Source: Candidatus Binatia bacterium (GTDB taxonomy: Bacteria > Desulfobacterota > Binatia > UBA12015). From it: a DNA stretch of 64,000 nucleotides. The DNA lies in NCBI GenBank assembly GCA_029243485.1, contig JAQWRY010000079.1, positions 1 through 64,000 on the forward strand. The letters run 5' to 3'. Numbering within the stretch: position 1 is the first letter of the stretch; the number at the start of each line of letters is the position of its first letter. A program made the translations under genes and the position numbers. A model generated the notes under the pieces. It saw nothing but the letters and a program-made list of their open reading frames with translations. It had not been told where the DNA came from and searched no databases. This document shows positions 17,149-26,428 of the stretch, piece after piece.

Positions 17149-18121
17149 AAGCGCATTTCCATCATCACGTCGCTCTGCGTCTTGGCTTTCGCTGCGACCG
17201 CCTTCGGCGCCAACCATCGGGAAGCGCCAATCACGGCGCTCGATGGGCCCGGCTCGGAAGGCTTCAGCTTGCGGCAGTCCTTCCCGGTGAACCTGCAGCG
17301 GAACGGCGCCCCCCGAGACCCCTGGAACTCGGCAACGGCGAGACTCTCTTCGCCGTTCCGAGCAACGTCGGCCCGCGTACTATGCCGAATTAACCCGACC
17401 TGGCGGACCAGGGGATCTACCATCTCGACAACGGTGTTCGTGTGTTCGCCGGCACCGTCGAAGATCCGTTTTGGATCGATCTTGGTGCCGCGTTCGATTC
17501 GCTGAACTTCCCACCGGGGGCGTTCGACACCAGTGTCCCCGGAGTACCGGACGACGCACAAGACGCCGATGACCAAACGAACTTCGCGGCGGACGACGGT
17601 TCCGGCTTCGACGTAAACGCGATCGTCATTGAAGTTCCGATCCGGATGCTCACGCAGGACCGAATGACACACGCGGCGAACGACCCCTCGCGCGGGGCGT
17701 GCTGCCAGTCGCCGAGCCGCCGCGGCTCGACCTGCTCCCGCTGGTGAACTACGCCCCGCCGATCGCCGCAGAGGGGACCCCGCCGGGTCCAGTGGCCGAC
17801 CTCCTGCCCCTCAACACCGGCGCTCCGCCAACCGCAGAAGCGGATCGCAGCCGGCTGGGCCTCTTGGCCGGTGACCGCCCGGGCAACCCCAACGGGCTCC
17901 GAGTCTCCGACGACGTGACCGACATCGCGAGCCGGGCCATCGCGGGCGTGCTCGCCGGCCCACCCTTCGACGGCTTTGCCCACAACCAGATCGACGACGG
18001 CGTGAATGCCAACGACGCGCCCCACCTCGAGACCTTCCCGTATGTCGGCTACGCCCACTGCGGCGTCGATAGTCGCCACGTGGACCCCAGCGAGATCGGC
18101 TGCACGAGAACGTGCCCCTAG
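17149..18121 (+). pseudogene. DUF4331 family exported protein, decayed
   Basis: Pieces in three frames match the DUF4331 pattern. The first is a signal peptide followed by ANHREAPITALD (the family's HREAP motif). The second has a GETLFAVPSNVGPRTMPN block and a GTVEDPFWIDLGAAFDSLN block. The last, 17699-18121, has LDLLPLVNYAPPIA, VSDDVTDIASRAIAGVL and a C-terminal FPYVGYAH. Lesions: the expected start codon after GGGAGG is ATC instead of ATG (17146-17148). About 60-80 residues are missing after HREAP. There is an in-frame TAA at 17391-17393. A second internal deletion plus frameshift lies near 17650-17700. DUF4331 proteins are exported and of unknown function. The number and kinds of lesions make a sequencing artefact unlikely. 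Confidence 0.85.
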
Positions 18122-18159
18122 GGCGCTCCACGGCGCAGAGCCCATAGGCGGAGAACCGA

Positions 18160-18190
18160 CGGCCGCCCCTCGTTGCGCGAGGGGCGGCCG
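18160..18190. terminator. Strong hairpin after the DUF4331 remnant
   Basis: cggccgcccctcg (18160-18172) pairs perfectly with cgaggggcggccg (18178-18190) around a 5-base loop. It is followed by aattgcgttg rather than a clear T-run. It separates the DUF4331 remnant from the next gene and argues that translation of that gene starts after it, not at the TTG inside the loop. Confidence 0.7.
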
Positions 18191-18232
18191 AATTGCGTTG
18201 CACATACAGGCCTCGCAGCGGAAACTCGGGGG

Positions 18233-20422
18233 GTGAAGCGCGAGGAGATCGCGCGGCTGCTCTTCGTGTTCGTAGCCGCGGTCGTAGTGCAGTGGCCCAT
18301 CTACGACCGGTGGCTGCCGTTGTTCGACGAGGGATTCCTCTACCAGATCGCCGACGAACTCCGGCAGGGAAGCGTGCTGTACCGCGACGTCGCGCACGTC
18401 GCGTTTCCGGGCTCGTTCTACTTCACGTCGTTTCTGTTCGCACTCGGAGAACCGAGCGCTCTCGTCGCCCGGTACGCCGCCGTCGGAGTGTTCGCCGTCG
18501 CGACCACGTCCGTCTACGTGCTCGCTCGCACCGTCGTCCGCCCCGGGTGGGCGCTCGCTGCCGTCGCCCTCTGCCTCGCGCAACGCCCGTGGGCGTTTCC
18601 GCAGTGGCAGATGCTCCACTACTCGACGCTCGCGTTGACCTCACTGCTCGTCGCGATGATCGTCTTGGTGCCGGGGCTGCTGCGGATCTCGCGCGGACGA
18701 CTCTTCGGAGCCGGCCTCGTCCTCGGCGTAGCCATCCTCTTCAAGCAGGACTACGGCGGCGCGGTCACAATCGGCATAAACCTGTTGCTGCTGCTCTCCT
18801 CGAGCGCCGGCGGCGCGTGGAGCGAGCGGCTCAAGTCTATGCTCGCTCTGAACACCGGCATCGTGTGCGCGGTCCTCCCCCCGATCCTTCTCCTCGCCAG
18901 CGCCGGCGGTATCACGGACTTCGTGCAGCAGACCGTGCTGGCGCCACTCGTGCTCCAACCGATCTGGCGTCCAGGGGCGAGCGACTACGTTCCCTTCCTC
19001 GATCTCTGGCCGCTCTTTTCCCAAAGCCCGCAACTCCACGGGCCCCAGGCCTTCAGCTACTTCCCCACCTTGCTCGTCGACCTTCACTTCCAGCTGCTCG
19101 GGAGCGCCGTCTTCCAGAACACGATCCTGCTCGACCTCCTGCTGAAGTCGCTCTACGTCGCGCCCTACGGGATCATCGCCGCATCCGCGTGGTCGCTGTG
19201 GCGACGGCGCGACGCCGGCGGCCCGTGGCACGAAGAGCTCGCTCTCACGGTCTTCGCTGCGGCACTGCTGGCCTCGTTCAACAAGCCACGCGACTGGGCA
19301 CACTTCGTCGTCGCGGCGTTCCCGACCCTGTTGCTGCTCCTGTTCCGCGTCGCCCGTATCGCGGAGACCGACGGCGTTCGACGCACCGTCGCCACGTTCG
19401 GCGCGGCGGCGCTCATCGGAACCATCGGGCTTTCGGGCGCCTACCTTTGGTACGGACTCGCGCAGAAGTACGACACGCCTCTGCCGTTCGCGCGTGCCCC
19501 TCTCCGCGTCGAAGCGAGCGAAGCCCAGACGTTCGCGGACCTCGCCTCGCACCTCGACGCGAATCTCCCTGCGGGGGCCGCCGTGCCCGTCTACCCGTAC
19601 CACCCGTCCGTCAACTTCGTCCTCGGACGCCCCGGCATCGGACGTTACCGAACGATCGAGCCGGTGAGTGCGTTCGAGGGGCGTGACCAAGAAGTAATCC
19701 GCGCGCTCGAATCAGAAGAGCCGAAGTACATCGTCGTCTCGTTCGTCGAGCTGAACTCGCAGCCGCGCTTCGCCGACTACGCGCCGGAGCTGCATGCGTA
19801 CCTCGTGAGCCACTACGCGGTGGGTGAGGTCTTCAGCTGCCACCATCACCGGTGCATCTTCGGCGCGCTCGAGCGGCGCGAAGCGGCGCCGGAGGACGTG
19901 CGGAACGACCTCCTGGCCGAGCTGCCCGAGGCGCGCGTCAGCATTGCTCTGCCCAGCGACGGAGAGCGAACGGTCGATGGAGCCGCGCGCGCGCGCCACG
20001 TCGCGACCATGGCGTGGCCGTACATCGACCCCGTCCTCGCCCTGCGCGCTCCGGAGAACGGCGGAATGACGCGTCTCGCGTTTCCACTCGCAGCCGGCGA
20101 AGGACATCTGCGCACGCGGGTCGGCGTCAATCCCGATCGATGGAGCGCATTCGATTTCGGTGCGGTCGAAGTCTCGGTCCGCCGAGTGGATTCCTCGGGT
20201 GAGCACGTGCTGTGGCACCGCATTCTGGACCCGCAGCGACGGGAAGCCGATCGGTCCTGGATCGACCTCGATCTCGCGGTCGGCGGAGACGAGCCCGGAA
20301 CCCTCGTCTTGACCGCCCGGACCGAGCGTCCGACGGGTCTCCCGCTCGACCACCTCGGTTTCGAGGCCCCCCGCATCGTCCTCACGGGCGCAGACGTCTC
20401 GACCGCCCAGCTCAACCGGTAG
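18233..20422 (+). CDS. Multi-pass membrane protein, glycosyltransferase-like (GT-C type)
   Basis: A protein of about 729 residues using the GTG at 18233. An earlier in-frame TTG lies in a hairpin loop and is not credible. The N-terminal about 430 residues contain many hydrophobic helices, with YDRWLPLFDEGFLYQIADEL just after helix 1, a position where GT-C enzymes carry acidic catalytic residues (DEG). A soluble C-terminal domain of about 300 residues follows, with a CHHHRC cluster (SCHHHRCIFG) and a beta-rich end. GT-C enzymes move sugars from polyprenyl phosphates on the outer face of the inner membrane. The acceptor is unknown. It stands alone, with 85 bp to the MaoC gene, so it may or may not be part of the sugar operon. 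Confidence 0.65.
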   Translation: MKREEIARLLFVFVAAVVVQWPIYDRWLPLFDEGFLYQIADELRQGSVLYRDVAHVAFPGSFYFTSFLFALGEPSALVARYAAVGVFAVATTSVYVLARTVVRPGWALAAVALCLAQRPWAFPQWQMLHYSTLALTSLLVAMIVLVPGLLRISRGRLFGAGLVLGVAILFKQDYGGAVTIGINLLLLLSSSAGGAWSERLKSMLALNTGIVCAVLPPILLLASAGGITDFVQQTVLAPLVLQPIWRPGASDYVPFLDLWPLFSQSPQLHGPQAFSYFPTLLVDLHFQLLGSAVFQNTILLDLLLKSLYVAPYGIIAASAWSLWRRRDAGGPWHEELALTVFAAALLASFNKPRDWAHFVVAAFPTLLLLLFRVARIAETDGVRRTVATFGAAALIGTIGLSGAYLWYGLAQKYDTPLPFARAPLRVEASEAQTFADLASHLDANLPAGAAVPVYPYHPSVNFVLGRPGIGRYRTIEPVSAFEGRDQEVIRALESEEPKYIVVSFVELNSQPRFADYAPELHAYLVSHYAVGEVFSCHHHRCIFGALERREAAPEDVRNDLLAELPEARVSIALPSDGERTVDGAARARHVATMAWPYIDPVLALRAPENGGMTRLAFPLAAGEGHLRTRVGVNPDRWSAFDFGAVEVSVRRVDSSGEHVLWHRILDPQRREADRSWIDLDLAVGGDEPGTLVLTARTERPTGLPLDHLGFEAPRIVLTGADVSTAQLNR

Positions 20423-20507
20423 CCCCGCACGATCTTGCGTGCCCTGGGTCGCGATTGTACCTCGTTCATCGCTGCCGCCGTTCCGGCGGCGAAAGAAAGG
20501 ACACACC

Positions 20508-21344
20508 ATGCCAATCGATCCCAGTGCCGTAGGAGCCGAAGGAGCCCCCACCCGCCACAAGTGGAGTTCGAAGGACACCCTGCTCTACTCCGTCGGCGTC
20601 GGTGCCGGCACGCAGGAACTTCCGTTCACGACCGAGAACACCGCGGACACTCCTCAGCGCGTCCTGCCTACCTTCGCAGTCATCGCCGGCACCGGCGGTC
20701 TCCCGTTCGACAAGATCGGGACGTTTAACATGGCAATGCTCGTCCACGGCGAGCAGGGGATCGAGCTGTACGACGAGATCCCGGCGCAAGGTGAGGTCGA
20801 GAACACCGGCAAGATCACCGCGATCTGGGACAAGGGGAAGGGCGCCGTCGTCGAGATGACGTGCGAAGCGGTCGACGTCGCGACCAAGAAACCGCTGATG
20901 AAGACGCGAATGTCGGCGTTCATTCGTGGTGAAGGCGGCTTCGGCGGCGAGCGCGGCCCCTCGGCGAACACCGATATGCCGACGCGCACTCCCGACCATC
21001 AGACCACCTATCAGACGACAGGCGACCAAGCGCTGCTCTACCGCCTCTCGGGCGATCGCAATCCGCTTCACTCGGATCCCTCGTTCGCGGCGATGGGCGG
21101 TTTCGATCGACCGATCCTGCACGGGTTGTGCACGTACGGCTTCACCGGGCGCGCCCTCCTCCAATCGTTGTGCGATGGTGACCCGAGCCGCTTCACCGCG
21201 ATGGACGGCCGCTTCTCGAAGCCGGTCTATCCCGGCGAAGCCCTCACGATTTCCATGTGGGTCGACGGCAACGAGTGCACGTTTCAGACGAAGAACCCGG
21301 CCGGCGAGGTCGTCCTCGATCAAGGCAAGATGACGTTCAAGTAG
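20508..21344 (+). CDS. MaoC-like (R)-specific 2-enoyl-CoA hydratase
   Basis: A 278-residue double hot-dog protein of the hydratase-2 type. The C-terminal half carries the hydratase signature YRLSGDRNPLHSDPSFA followed by GFDRPILHGLCTYGFTGRA, giving the catalytic Asp/His pair. The N-terminal half is the catalytically silent repeat with its own hot-dog strands. The reaction is reversible hydration of trans-2-enoyl-CoA. The ATG at 20508 follows a GAAAGGA site; the frame upstream is open but unlike the family. The DUF1080 gene starts 4 bp after its TAG, which suggests co-transcription with the sugar genes although the chemistry is different. Confidence 0.92.
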   Translation: MPIDPSAVGAEGAPTRHKWSSKDTLLYSVGVGAGTQELPFTTENTADTPQRVLPTFAVIAGTGGLPFDKIGTFNMAMLVHGEQGIELYDEIPAQGEVENTGKITAIWDKGKGAVVEMTCEAVDVATKKPLMKTRMSAFIRGEGGFGGERGPSANTDMPTRTPDHQTTYQTTGDQALLYRLSGDRNPLHSDPSFAAMGGFDRPILHGLCTYGFTGRALLQSLCDGDPSRFTAMDGRFSKPVYPGEALTISMWVDGNECTFQTKNPAGEVVLDQGKMTFK

Positions 21345-21348
21345 GGCG

Positions 21349-22020
21349 ATGTCGTCTTCCGGCCTGCTCCTCGCAGCGGCGACCCTGACACTCGTCGGGG
21401 TCGCCGGTACGGCCGTCACCGACCCGGCGCAGTCCCTGTTCAACGGACGCGGCGAAGACCCCAACGGCGTGTACACCGTCGTCGAAGAGGACGGTGAGCC
21501 GGCAATCCGGATCTCCGGCGAAATCTGGGGAGCCCTCGTCACCCGGAACGAGTTCGAGGACTACCACCTACGCCTCGAGTACAAGTGGGGCGAGGACCGC
21601 CATGGCCTGCGCGCCGACGCCCCGCGCAATACCGGCGTCCTCTATCATTCCGTCGGTCCCGACGGCGCGTTCTGGAGCTACTGGATGCGCTCGGCCGAGT
21701 TCGAGGTCATGGAGGGCCGCACCGGCGACTTCACCTCCGTGGACGGCATCGAGGCCACGATTCCGACCAAGTGGGGCCTCCGCCACCAAGTCGACGGCCA
21801 CGAAACCCCCCTCACCCGAGGCTCCATCCAACTCCAATCCGAAGGCGCCGAAGTCTTCTTCCGCCGCCTCGAACTCCTCCCCCAGAGTGGGGACGTTCCC
21901 CCAGAGTGGGGACGTTGGTTAGTCTCGCTGATTTTGTTTAGTCGCCGCACGCGGTATACGCGGGGCGCCCACCGGTTCACCACGGCTTCGGCCGCGACTA
22001 AACAAAATCAGCGAGACTAA
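21349..22020 (+). CDS. DUF1080 (3-keto-disaccharide hydrolase-like) protein with element-encoded tail
   Basis: An exported protein with an N-terminal signal peptide (ending near residue 24). It has the DUF1080 beta-sandwich pattern LFNGR near residue 30, then RNEFEDYHLRLEYKWGED, then RNTGVLYHSVGPDG, a segment with EFEVMEGRTGD, and GAEVFFRRLELLP at the natural C-terminus. DUF1080 enzymes act on 3-keto-glycosides, as hydrolases or lyase/hydratases. After residue about 178 the frame runs through palindromic element copy 3, adding about 45 residues unlike any DUF1080 end and stopping at TAA in the right arm. A 19-bp tandem duplication at 21879-21916 caused this: removing one unit gives the ending LLPQSGDVG plus TAG. 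It is likely functional unless the tail interferes. Confidence 0.82.
   Translation: MSSSGLLLAAATLTLVGVAGTAVTDPAQSLFNGRGEDPNGVYTVVEEDGEPAIRISGEIWGALVTRNEFEDYHLRLEYKWGEDRHGLRADAPRNTGVLYHSVGPDGAFWSYWMRSAEFEVMEGRTGDFTSVDGIEATIPTKWGLRHQVDGHETPLTRGSIQLQSEGAEVFFRRLELLPQSGDVPPEWGRWLVSLILFSRRTRYTRGAHRFTTASAATKQNQRD
21879..21916 (+). repeat. 19-bp tandem duplication at the element border
   Basis: cccccagagtggggacgtt occurs twice in direct succession (21879-21897 and 21898-21916). The unit spans the gene/element junction, containing the outer ggggacgtt of the palindrome plus ten bases of flank. Its length (not a multiple of 3) shifts the DUF1080 reading frame into the element. Confidence 0.95.
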
Positions 22021-22031
22021 CCAACGTCCCC
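21908..22031. repeat. Palindromic 3'-end element, copy 3
   Basis: The first 37 bases (starting ggggacgttggttagtctcg) pair perfectly with the last 37. Relative to copies 1 and 2, both arms carry the same change (ctgattttg for cgatttttg), so pairing is preserved. The loop is longer and unrelated to the other loops. It lies between the DUF1080 gene and the isomerase gene. A TGGAGGTGATTC ribosome-binding site for the latter begins directly after the element, so the palindrome sits in a probable polycistronic transcript. Confidence 0.95.
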
Positions 22032-22044
22032 CTGGAGGTGATTC

Positions 22045-23286
22045 ATGTCTGTTCGTGCGTTCGAGCCGGAGTTCATGCCGATTGGTGTGCTTACGGCGGC
22101 GTTGCAGGAGTTGACGCCGCGCGAAGTGCGCGACCCTGATCCGGATCGGGCCATCGAAGAGTGGCTCGAGTTTGCGGCGGAGCTCGGGGCGGACGAGATT
22201 CAGCTGGCGGCGGCACTGCACCCGGATGAGTCCGACGTGCCGGCGGAAGCGATGATGGACCCGGTCGCGAACACGCTCGACCTCCGGGCGCCCTTCGATC
22301 CGAAGCGGGCGGATCGTGTGCTCGCCTCGGTAAAGTCGACGGGTGTCGGGGTCGCAGACCTCGGCTATTTCGACAACATGCTGCACGCTGACGCAGCGGT
22401 TCGGAAGAAGAAGCATGACTTCATGGTGCGGGTCTTTGACGCGGCGGCGCTCCTCGGCTCACGCGCGGTCTGCGGATTCGTCGGTAGGAATCAAAACAAA
22501 ACGGTCCAGGAGAACCTCGACGAATTCGAGCAGGGGTTCATCCCGCTCCTCAAGGAAGCGAAGAGCCGCGAACTCGAATACCGGATCGAACAGTGCCCGA
22601 TGCCCGGCTGGACGCTCGACGATTCGTTCCACAACAACATCGGCTACACGCCGGGCACGTGGATCGCCCTGCACAAAATATGCGAGAAACACGGCGTCGG
22701 CGATCAACTCCGGATCCACTACGACCCGTCGCATGCGATCTTGATGGGCCAGGATACCCGGTCGATCTTCCAGTACCTGAAGGACGAGGGATACGCCTTC
22801 CTCGTCGCGGGCTTCCACGTGAAGGGCCAGGTAATCGACCCCAAAGGGCTCGCGGCCTGGGGCTACGGCGGCCAAACGATCGACCGCGGCGACTACGTGA
22901 ACGGCAAGCCGTCGGAGAACCCCGCCGATCACGGCAACGCGTGGAAGAAACAACTCAGTATCTGCGAGCACGAACTCCCGGGCACCGCCCGCCACGACCC
23001 CCTTGCCTATCTCCAGAACCGCACGGTCGATTGGCTCGACCACCAACTCGCCGCGCGCGAACTCCTCGAGATCGACGTTCTCGATACGCCCCTGATCGTC
23101 GAGCACGAGTACGGCGCCGCACGCGTGCAGGACCGCGAGAGCCTGAAACCGATCCTGCAAGGCTCGATCGCCTTCACCCGCCACATCGACGAGGCCGCCG
23201 CGTGCATGTTCTCGCTGCAGAACGAGGTTCTCGCCGCGCAAGACATCCCCGTACAAGGCGTGGGCCGACGCGCCTACTACACCTGA
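22045..23286 (+). CDS. Sugar phosphate isomerase/epimerase-like TIM barrel
   Basis: A 413-residue protein of the xylose-isomerase-like (AP endonuclease 2) fold. Metal-site features along the barrel include [12 protein letters not shown] (Glu ligand), [14 protein letters not shown] (the Asp/His pair after strand 6), [11 protein letters not shown] (His) and a late HEYG segment. The length is greater than the usual about 280, with inserts and a C-terminal extension. In 3-keto-sugar clusters such proteins act as epimerases, isomerases or lyases on keto intermediates. Here it follows a DUF1080 gene and precedes a Gfo/Idh oxidoreductase. A strong ribosome-binding site (GGAGGTGA) precedes the ATG. 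Cytoplasmic. Confidence 0.88.
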   Translation: MSVRAFEPEFMPIGVLTAALQELTPREVRDPDPDRAIEEWLEFAAELGADEIQLAAALHPDESDVPAEAMMDPVANTLDLRAPFDPKRADRVLASVKSTGVGVADLGYFDNMLHADAAVRKKKHDFMVRVFDAAALLGSRAVCGFVGRNQNKTVQENLDEFEQGFIPLLKEAKSRELEYRIEQCPMPGWTLDDSFHNNIGYTPGTWIALHKICEKHGVGDQLRIHYDPSHAILMGQDTRSIFQYLKDEGYAFLVAGFHVKGQVIDPKGLAAWGYGGQTIDRGDYVNGKPSENPADHGNAWKKQLSICEHELPGTARHDPLAYLQNRTVDWLDHQLAARELLEIDVLDTPLIVEHEYGAARVQDRESLKPILQGSIAFTRHIDEAAACMFSLQNEVLAAQDIPVQGVGRRAYYT

Positions 23287-23310
23287 ACCCCTGAGCAGGA
23301 GCGCAACTCG

Positions 23311-24423
23311 ATGAAGTCCCTCAACATCGCGATGATCGGCTACCAGTTCATGGGCCGCACGCATTCGAATGCCTGGCGTCAGGTCGGCCGATTCTTCGAC
23401 GTGCCCGCACAGCCCGTCATGAAGGTGGTGTGCGGCCGGGACAAGGGCGGCGTGAACGCAGCCGCAGCCAAGCTCGGCTGGGAAGAGTCCGCCACTTCGT
23501 GGGAGGAAGTCGTCTCTCGCCCGGACATCGACGCGATCGACATCTGCACCCCAGGCGACTCGCACATGCCGATCGCCATCGCCGCCGCCGAGGCCGGCAA
23601 GGCAATCCTATGCGAGAAGCCGCTCGCCAACACCCTCGAGGAGGCGGAGAGGATGCTCGCCGCCGTGAAGAAGGCAGGCGTGCCGCACATGCTCTGTCAC
23701 AACTACCGACGCGCGCCTGCCGTCGCGCTCGCCAAGCGTCTCATCGACGACGGTCGGGTCGGCAAAATCCACCACTACCGCGGCACGTACCTCCAAGACT
23801 GGATCGTCGATCCCAAGTTCCCACGCGTGTGGCGACTCGAGAAGGCAAAAGCGGGCAGCGGCGCACTCGGCGACATCGGCTCTCACTCGTTGGATCTCGC
23901 ACGCCATCTCGTCGGCGAGATCACTGAGGTGAGCGGACTCCTCGAGACCTTCATCGACGAACGACCGCTTCCCGAAGGCGGTGGCACGGGCAAGGTCGAC
24001 GTGGACGATGCGGCGCTCGCCCTAGTTCGCTTCCAAAACGGTGCCATCGGCAGCATCGAGGGCACGCGCTTCGCGCCGGGCCGCAAGAACTACAACCGCT
24101 TCGAGATCAACGGCAGCAAGGGCAGCCTCGCCTTCGACCTCGAGCGCATGAACGAGCTCGAGGTCTACGAGGAGAACGGCCCCGACAGCGGGTTCCGCAC
24201 GATACTCGCGACCGACGCGTCCCACCCCTACGTCGAAGCGTGGTGGCCACCCGGACACGTCCTGGGATACGAGCACACCTTCACGCACACGGTGCTCGAC
24301 TTCCTCGGCGCGGCCTGCGGCAAGTCCCCGGTCACGCCTAACTTCGAAGACGGCGTCGCCAATCAACGCGCGCTCGATGCCATCGAACGGTCGGCGGCAT
24401 CTCGCCGGTGGGAGTCCGTCTAG
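23311..24423 (+). CDS. Gfo/Idh/MocA-family oxidoreductase
   Basis: A 370-residue NAD(P)-dependent sugar dehydrogenase. The N-terminal Rossmann motif is atypical ([17 protein letters not shown]). The family's CEKPLA motif is near residues 106-111 with its catalytic Lys, and the [14 protein letters not shown] segment carries the second catalytic His near residue 195. No signal peptide is seen, so it is cytoplasmic. It probably oxidises a glucoside at C3 or reduces the keto intermediate. It starts 24 bp after the isomerase gene, and its TAG directly touches the ATG of the transporter gene, so the three are clearly one operon. Confidence 0.92.
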   Translation: MKSLNIAMIGYQFMGRTHSNAWRQVGRFFDVPAQPVMKVVCGRDKGGVNAAAAKLGWEESATSWEEVVSRPDIDAIDICTPGDSHMPIAIAAAEAGKAILCEKPLANTLEEAERMLAAVKKAGVPHMLCHNYRRAPAVALAKRLIDDGRVGKIHHYRGTYLQDWIVDPKFPRVWRLEKAKAGSGALGDIGSHSLDLARHLVGEITEVSGLLETFIDERPLPEGGGTGKVDVDDAALALVRFQNGAIGSIEGTRFAPGRKNYNRFEINGSKGSLAFDLERMNELEVYEENGPDSGFRTILATDASHPYVEAWWPPGHVLGYEHTFTHTVLDFLGAACGKSPVTPNFEDGVANQRALDAIERSAASRRWESV

Positions 24424-25743
24424 ATGACGTCGTCCGAAACCAGTTTTCCCGCGTCGAAGATCTTCTTCCTTAGCTCGGCCGCCCTCTTCACCGCCGGCCT
24501 CAGCTTCTCGCTCCGCGGGGCGATCGCCGGCGGCATCGAAACCGAAGTCCTTTCCAAGATCGACCCCGCCAACTCGGGCATGCTCACCGGGCAGGTCCTC
24601 GGCATCGCGTTCACGGGCTTCGCGATCACCCTGTTCCTCGGCAGCGTCTTCCTCGATCGGCTCGGGATGGGCCGCTCCCTGATTCTCGCGAGCCTCTCCT
24701 TCACGACCGGCACCCTTGTCGCCGTATTCTCCGACCGCCTCGGCGGGGAGAGCGGCAGCTACACGTTCCTGTGGCTCGGCTACCTGCTCTCGGGACTGGG
24801 CTGGGGTTTCGTCGAAGCGGCCACGAACCCGCTCATCACGGCGCTGTACCCCGAGGACAAAACACACCGACTCAACGTCTTGCACGCCTGGTGGCCGGCC
24901 GGTGTCCTCGTCGGGGGAGTCACGGGAGGCGCCTTCGGCGCCATCGGCTGGCGAATGCAGTTCGCTCTCGTCGTAATCCCGGCAATCGTCGTCGGCGTCC
25001 TCTGCATCGGCACGCCGTTCCCTCGGACCGAACGGGCCGCTCGCGGCGTCGCTTGGGCCGACATGTGGCGAGAGATTCCCCGGCGTCCGATGTTCCTCGT
25101 GTGGTTGGCGTGCATGTTCCTGACCGCCGCATCCGAACTCGCCCCCGGTCAGTGGATCGACTTCACGCTCACGCGGACGGTGGGCATGCGCGGCATCTGG
25201 CTGCTCGTCTACGTGAGCCTGATGATGTTCGTGTTCCGACACTTCGCCGGAACGGTCGTCCATCGCCTCGGTTCACCGATCGCCCTGCTCACCTGGTCGG
25301 TGGCGCTCTCGGCGCTCGGACTGATGCTCCTGCCACGCGCGACCTCTCCCGTGATGGGACTCCTAGCCGCCACGGTCTGGGGCCTCGGCGTGTGCTTTCT
25401 CTGGCCGACGATGCTGGCAAACGTGTCCGAGCGTTACCCGCGCGGCGGCGAACTCTTCATCGGATTGATGGGCGTCGCGGGCGCGATGGCAATTCAGTTC
25501 GTACTGCCGGCACTCGGCGCGATCTTCGACCGAGCCAAGGTGGACCTCGCAGGTTCCGACGATACCTTCGCCGCACTCCAGGGTGATGAGCTGCAAGAGG
25601 TTCTGAGTCAGGCCGCACTGGTCTCGTTCGAGACGAACGCAATCCTACCGGCGATCCTGATTTTCGTGTTCGGCGCCATCTGGATCTACGACCGCGCACA
25701 CGGCGGCTACCACCCCGAGAAGCTCGAAGACGAAGGCCGCTAG
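24424..25743 (+). CDS. MFS sugar transporter
   Basis: A 439-residue, 12-helix major facilitator. Helix 1 begins at about residue 12 ([20 protein letters not shown]). The arrangement [20 protein letters not shown] resembles the FucP/GluP-like hexose:H+ symporters, and MFVFRHFAG-type and [16 protein letters not shown] segments lie in the second half. It would import the sugar or keto-sugar handled by the preceding enzymes. No spacer separates it from the oxidoreductase gene. It is the last gene of the cluster; leftward gene debris follows. Confidence 0.9.
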   Translation: MTSSETSFPASKIFFLSSAALFTAGLSFSLRGAIAGGIETEVLSKIDPANSGMLTGQVLGIAFTGFAITLFLGSVFLDRLGMGRSLILASLSFTTGTLVAVFSDRLGGESGSYTFLWLGYLLSGLGWGFVEAATNPLITALYPEDKTHRLNVLHAWWPAGVLVGGVTGGAFGAIGWRMQFALVVIPAIVVGVLCIGTPFPRTERAARGVAWADMWREIPRRPMFLVWLACMFLTAASELAPGQWIDFTLTRTVGMRGIWLLVYVSLMMFVFRHFAGTVVHRLGSPIALLTWSVALSALGLMLLPRATSPVMGLLAATVWGLGVCFLWPTMLANVSERYPRGGELFIGLMGVAGAMAIQFVLPALGAIFDRAKVDLAGSDDTFAALQGDELQEVLSQAALVSFETNAILPAILIFVFGAIWIYDRAHGGYHPEKLEDEGR

Positions 25744-25764
25744 CCGACGCCCCTCGACGCGCGA

Positions 25765-26284
25765 CTACTGGGGGCCGTACTTGTCCGAGGTTCCGTTATC
25801 GCGGATCTCCACCTCGGACCGCTCCTCTGCGGACAAGTCCGGCGAGAAGGCCACCAGCGGGCGCGACGCGCCGGCGAGCCCCACAGAGTTGTTCGTAACG
25901 CGGATGTTCCGCAGGCGAGGAAGGTCCTCACCCGGGGAAGCCGTACTGAAGATGTCGACGGGAGCCCCCCCATCCCATCAGAAGATTCCCCTCGATCCCG
26001 ACCGCCGCGCAGGCCATGGCAGACCCCGCCCCGCCGAAACGAACGAGGGAGGCCGTCGGCTTCGAGGTGTGAATGGTGTTGCCGGACAGCAGGGTGTGCC
26101 CCGTGCAACCGTCCACAACACCCGGGCTCCCGATCCAGAACCCCGCTGCCCCCGCACCGAGCCAGGTGCAATGATTGGATTGTACGTGCCACCCCGTCAG
26201 CAGCACGGCACACCCGCGCATCAAGCCCATCATGTTGTTGCCGACCAACCGACCACCGTGAACGAGGAATCCTCGACCTGCACT
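25765..26284 (-). pseudogene. Parallel beta-helix protein, truncated and frameshifted
   Basis: In the leftward strand two frames join to give a repetitive right-handed beta-helix pattern. One frame has GGRLVGNNMMGL, WHVQSNHCTWLG, HTLLSGNTIHTSK and VGIEGNLLMGWGG. After a frameshift near a run of seven C (about 25965-25971) come LRNIRVTNNSVGLAG and a C-terminal EIRDNGTSDKYGPQ ending at TAG (25765-25767). Regular Asn every about 22-25 residues fits an Asn ladder. The N-terminal part is gone: upstream is an SDR stub. Such proteins bind or cleave polysaccharides or decorate the surface. The homopolymer frameshift alone could be a sequence error, but the missing front cannot. Confidence 0.75.
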
Positions 26285-26291
26285 CGGACAT

Positions 26292-26390
26292 TCAACGCTC
26301 GCAGACCGCCCCGACAGCCTTCGACGGCCGCGTCCCGATACCCCGTCCCGCACCGGTCACCAGCGCGACTCTTCCCGTCAACTCGAACAT
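26292..26390 (-). pseudogene. 5' stub of a short-chain dehydrogenase gene
   Basis: An ATG (26388-26390) after a GAGAAGAAGG site begins FELTGRVALVTGAGRGIG, an unmistakable SDR N-terminus with the TGxxxGIG cofactor motif. The similarity stops after about 20 residues, and the frame ends at TGA (26292-26294). The next sequence in the same direction is the beta-helix remnant, so a deletion has joined the front of one gene to the rear of another. Confidence 0.8.
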
Positions 26391-26428
26391 GGACCTTCTT
26401 CTCTCGTAACAGCGGTCGCCATCCGGAT

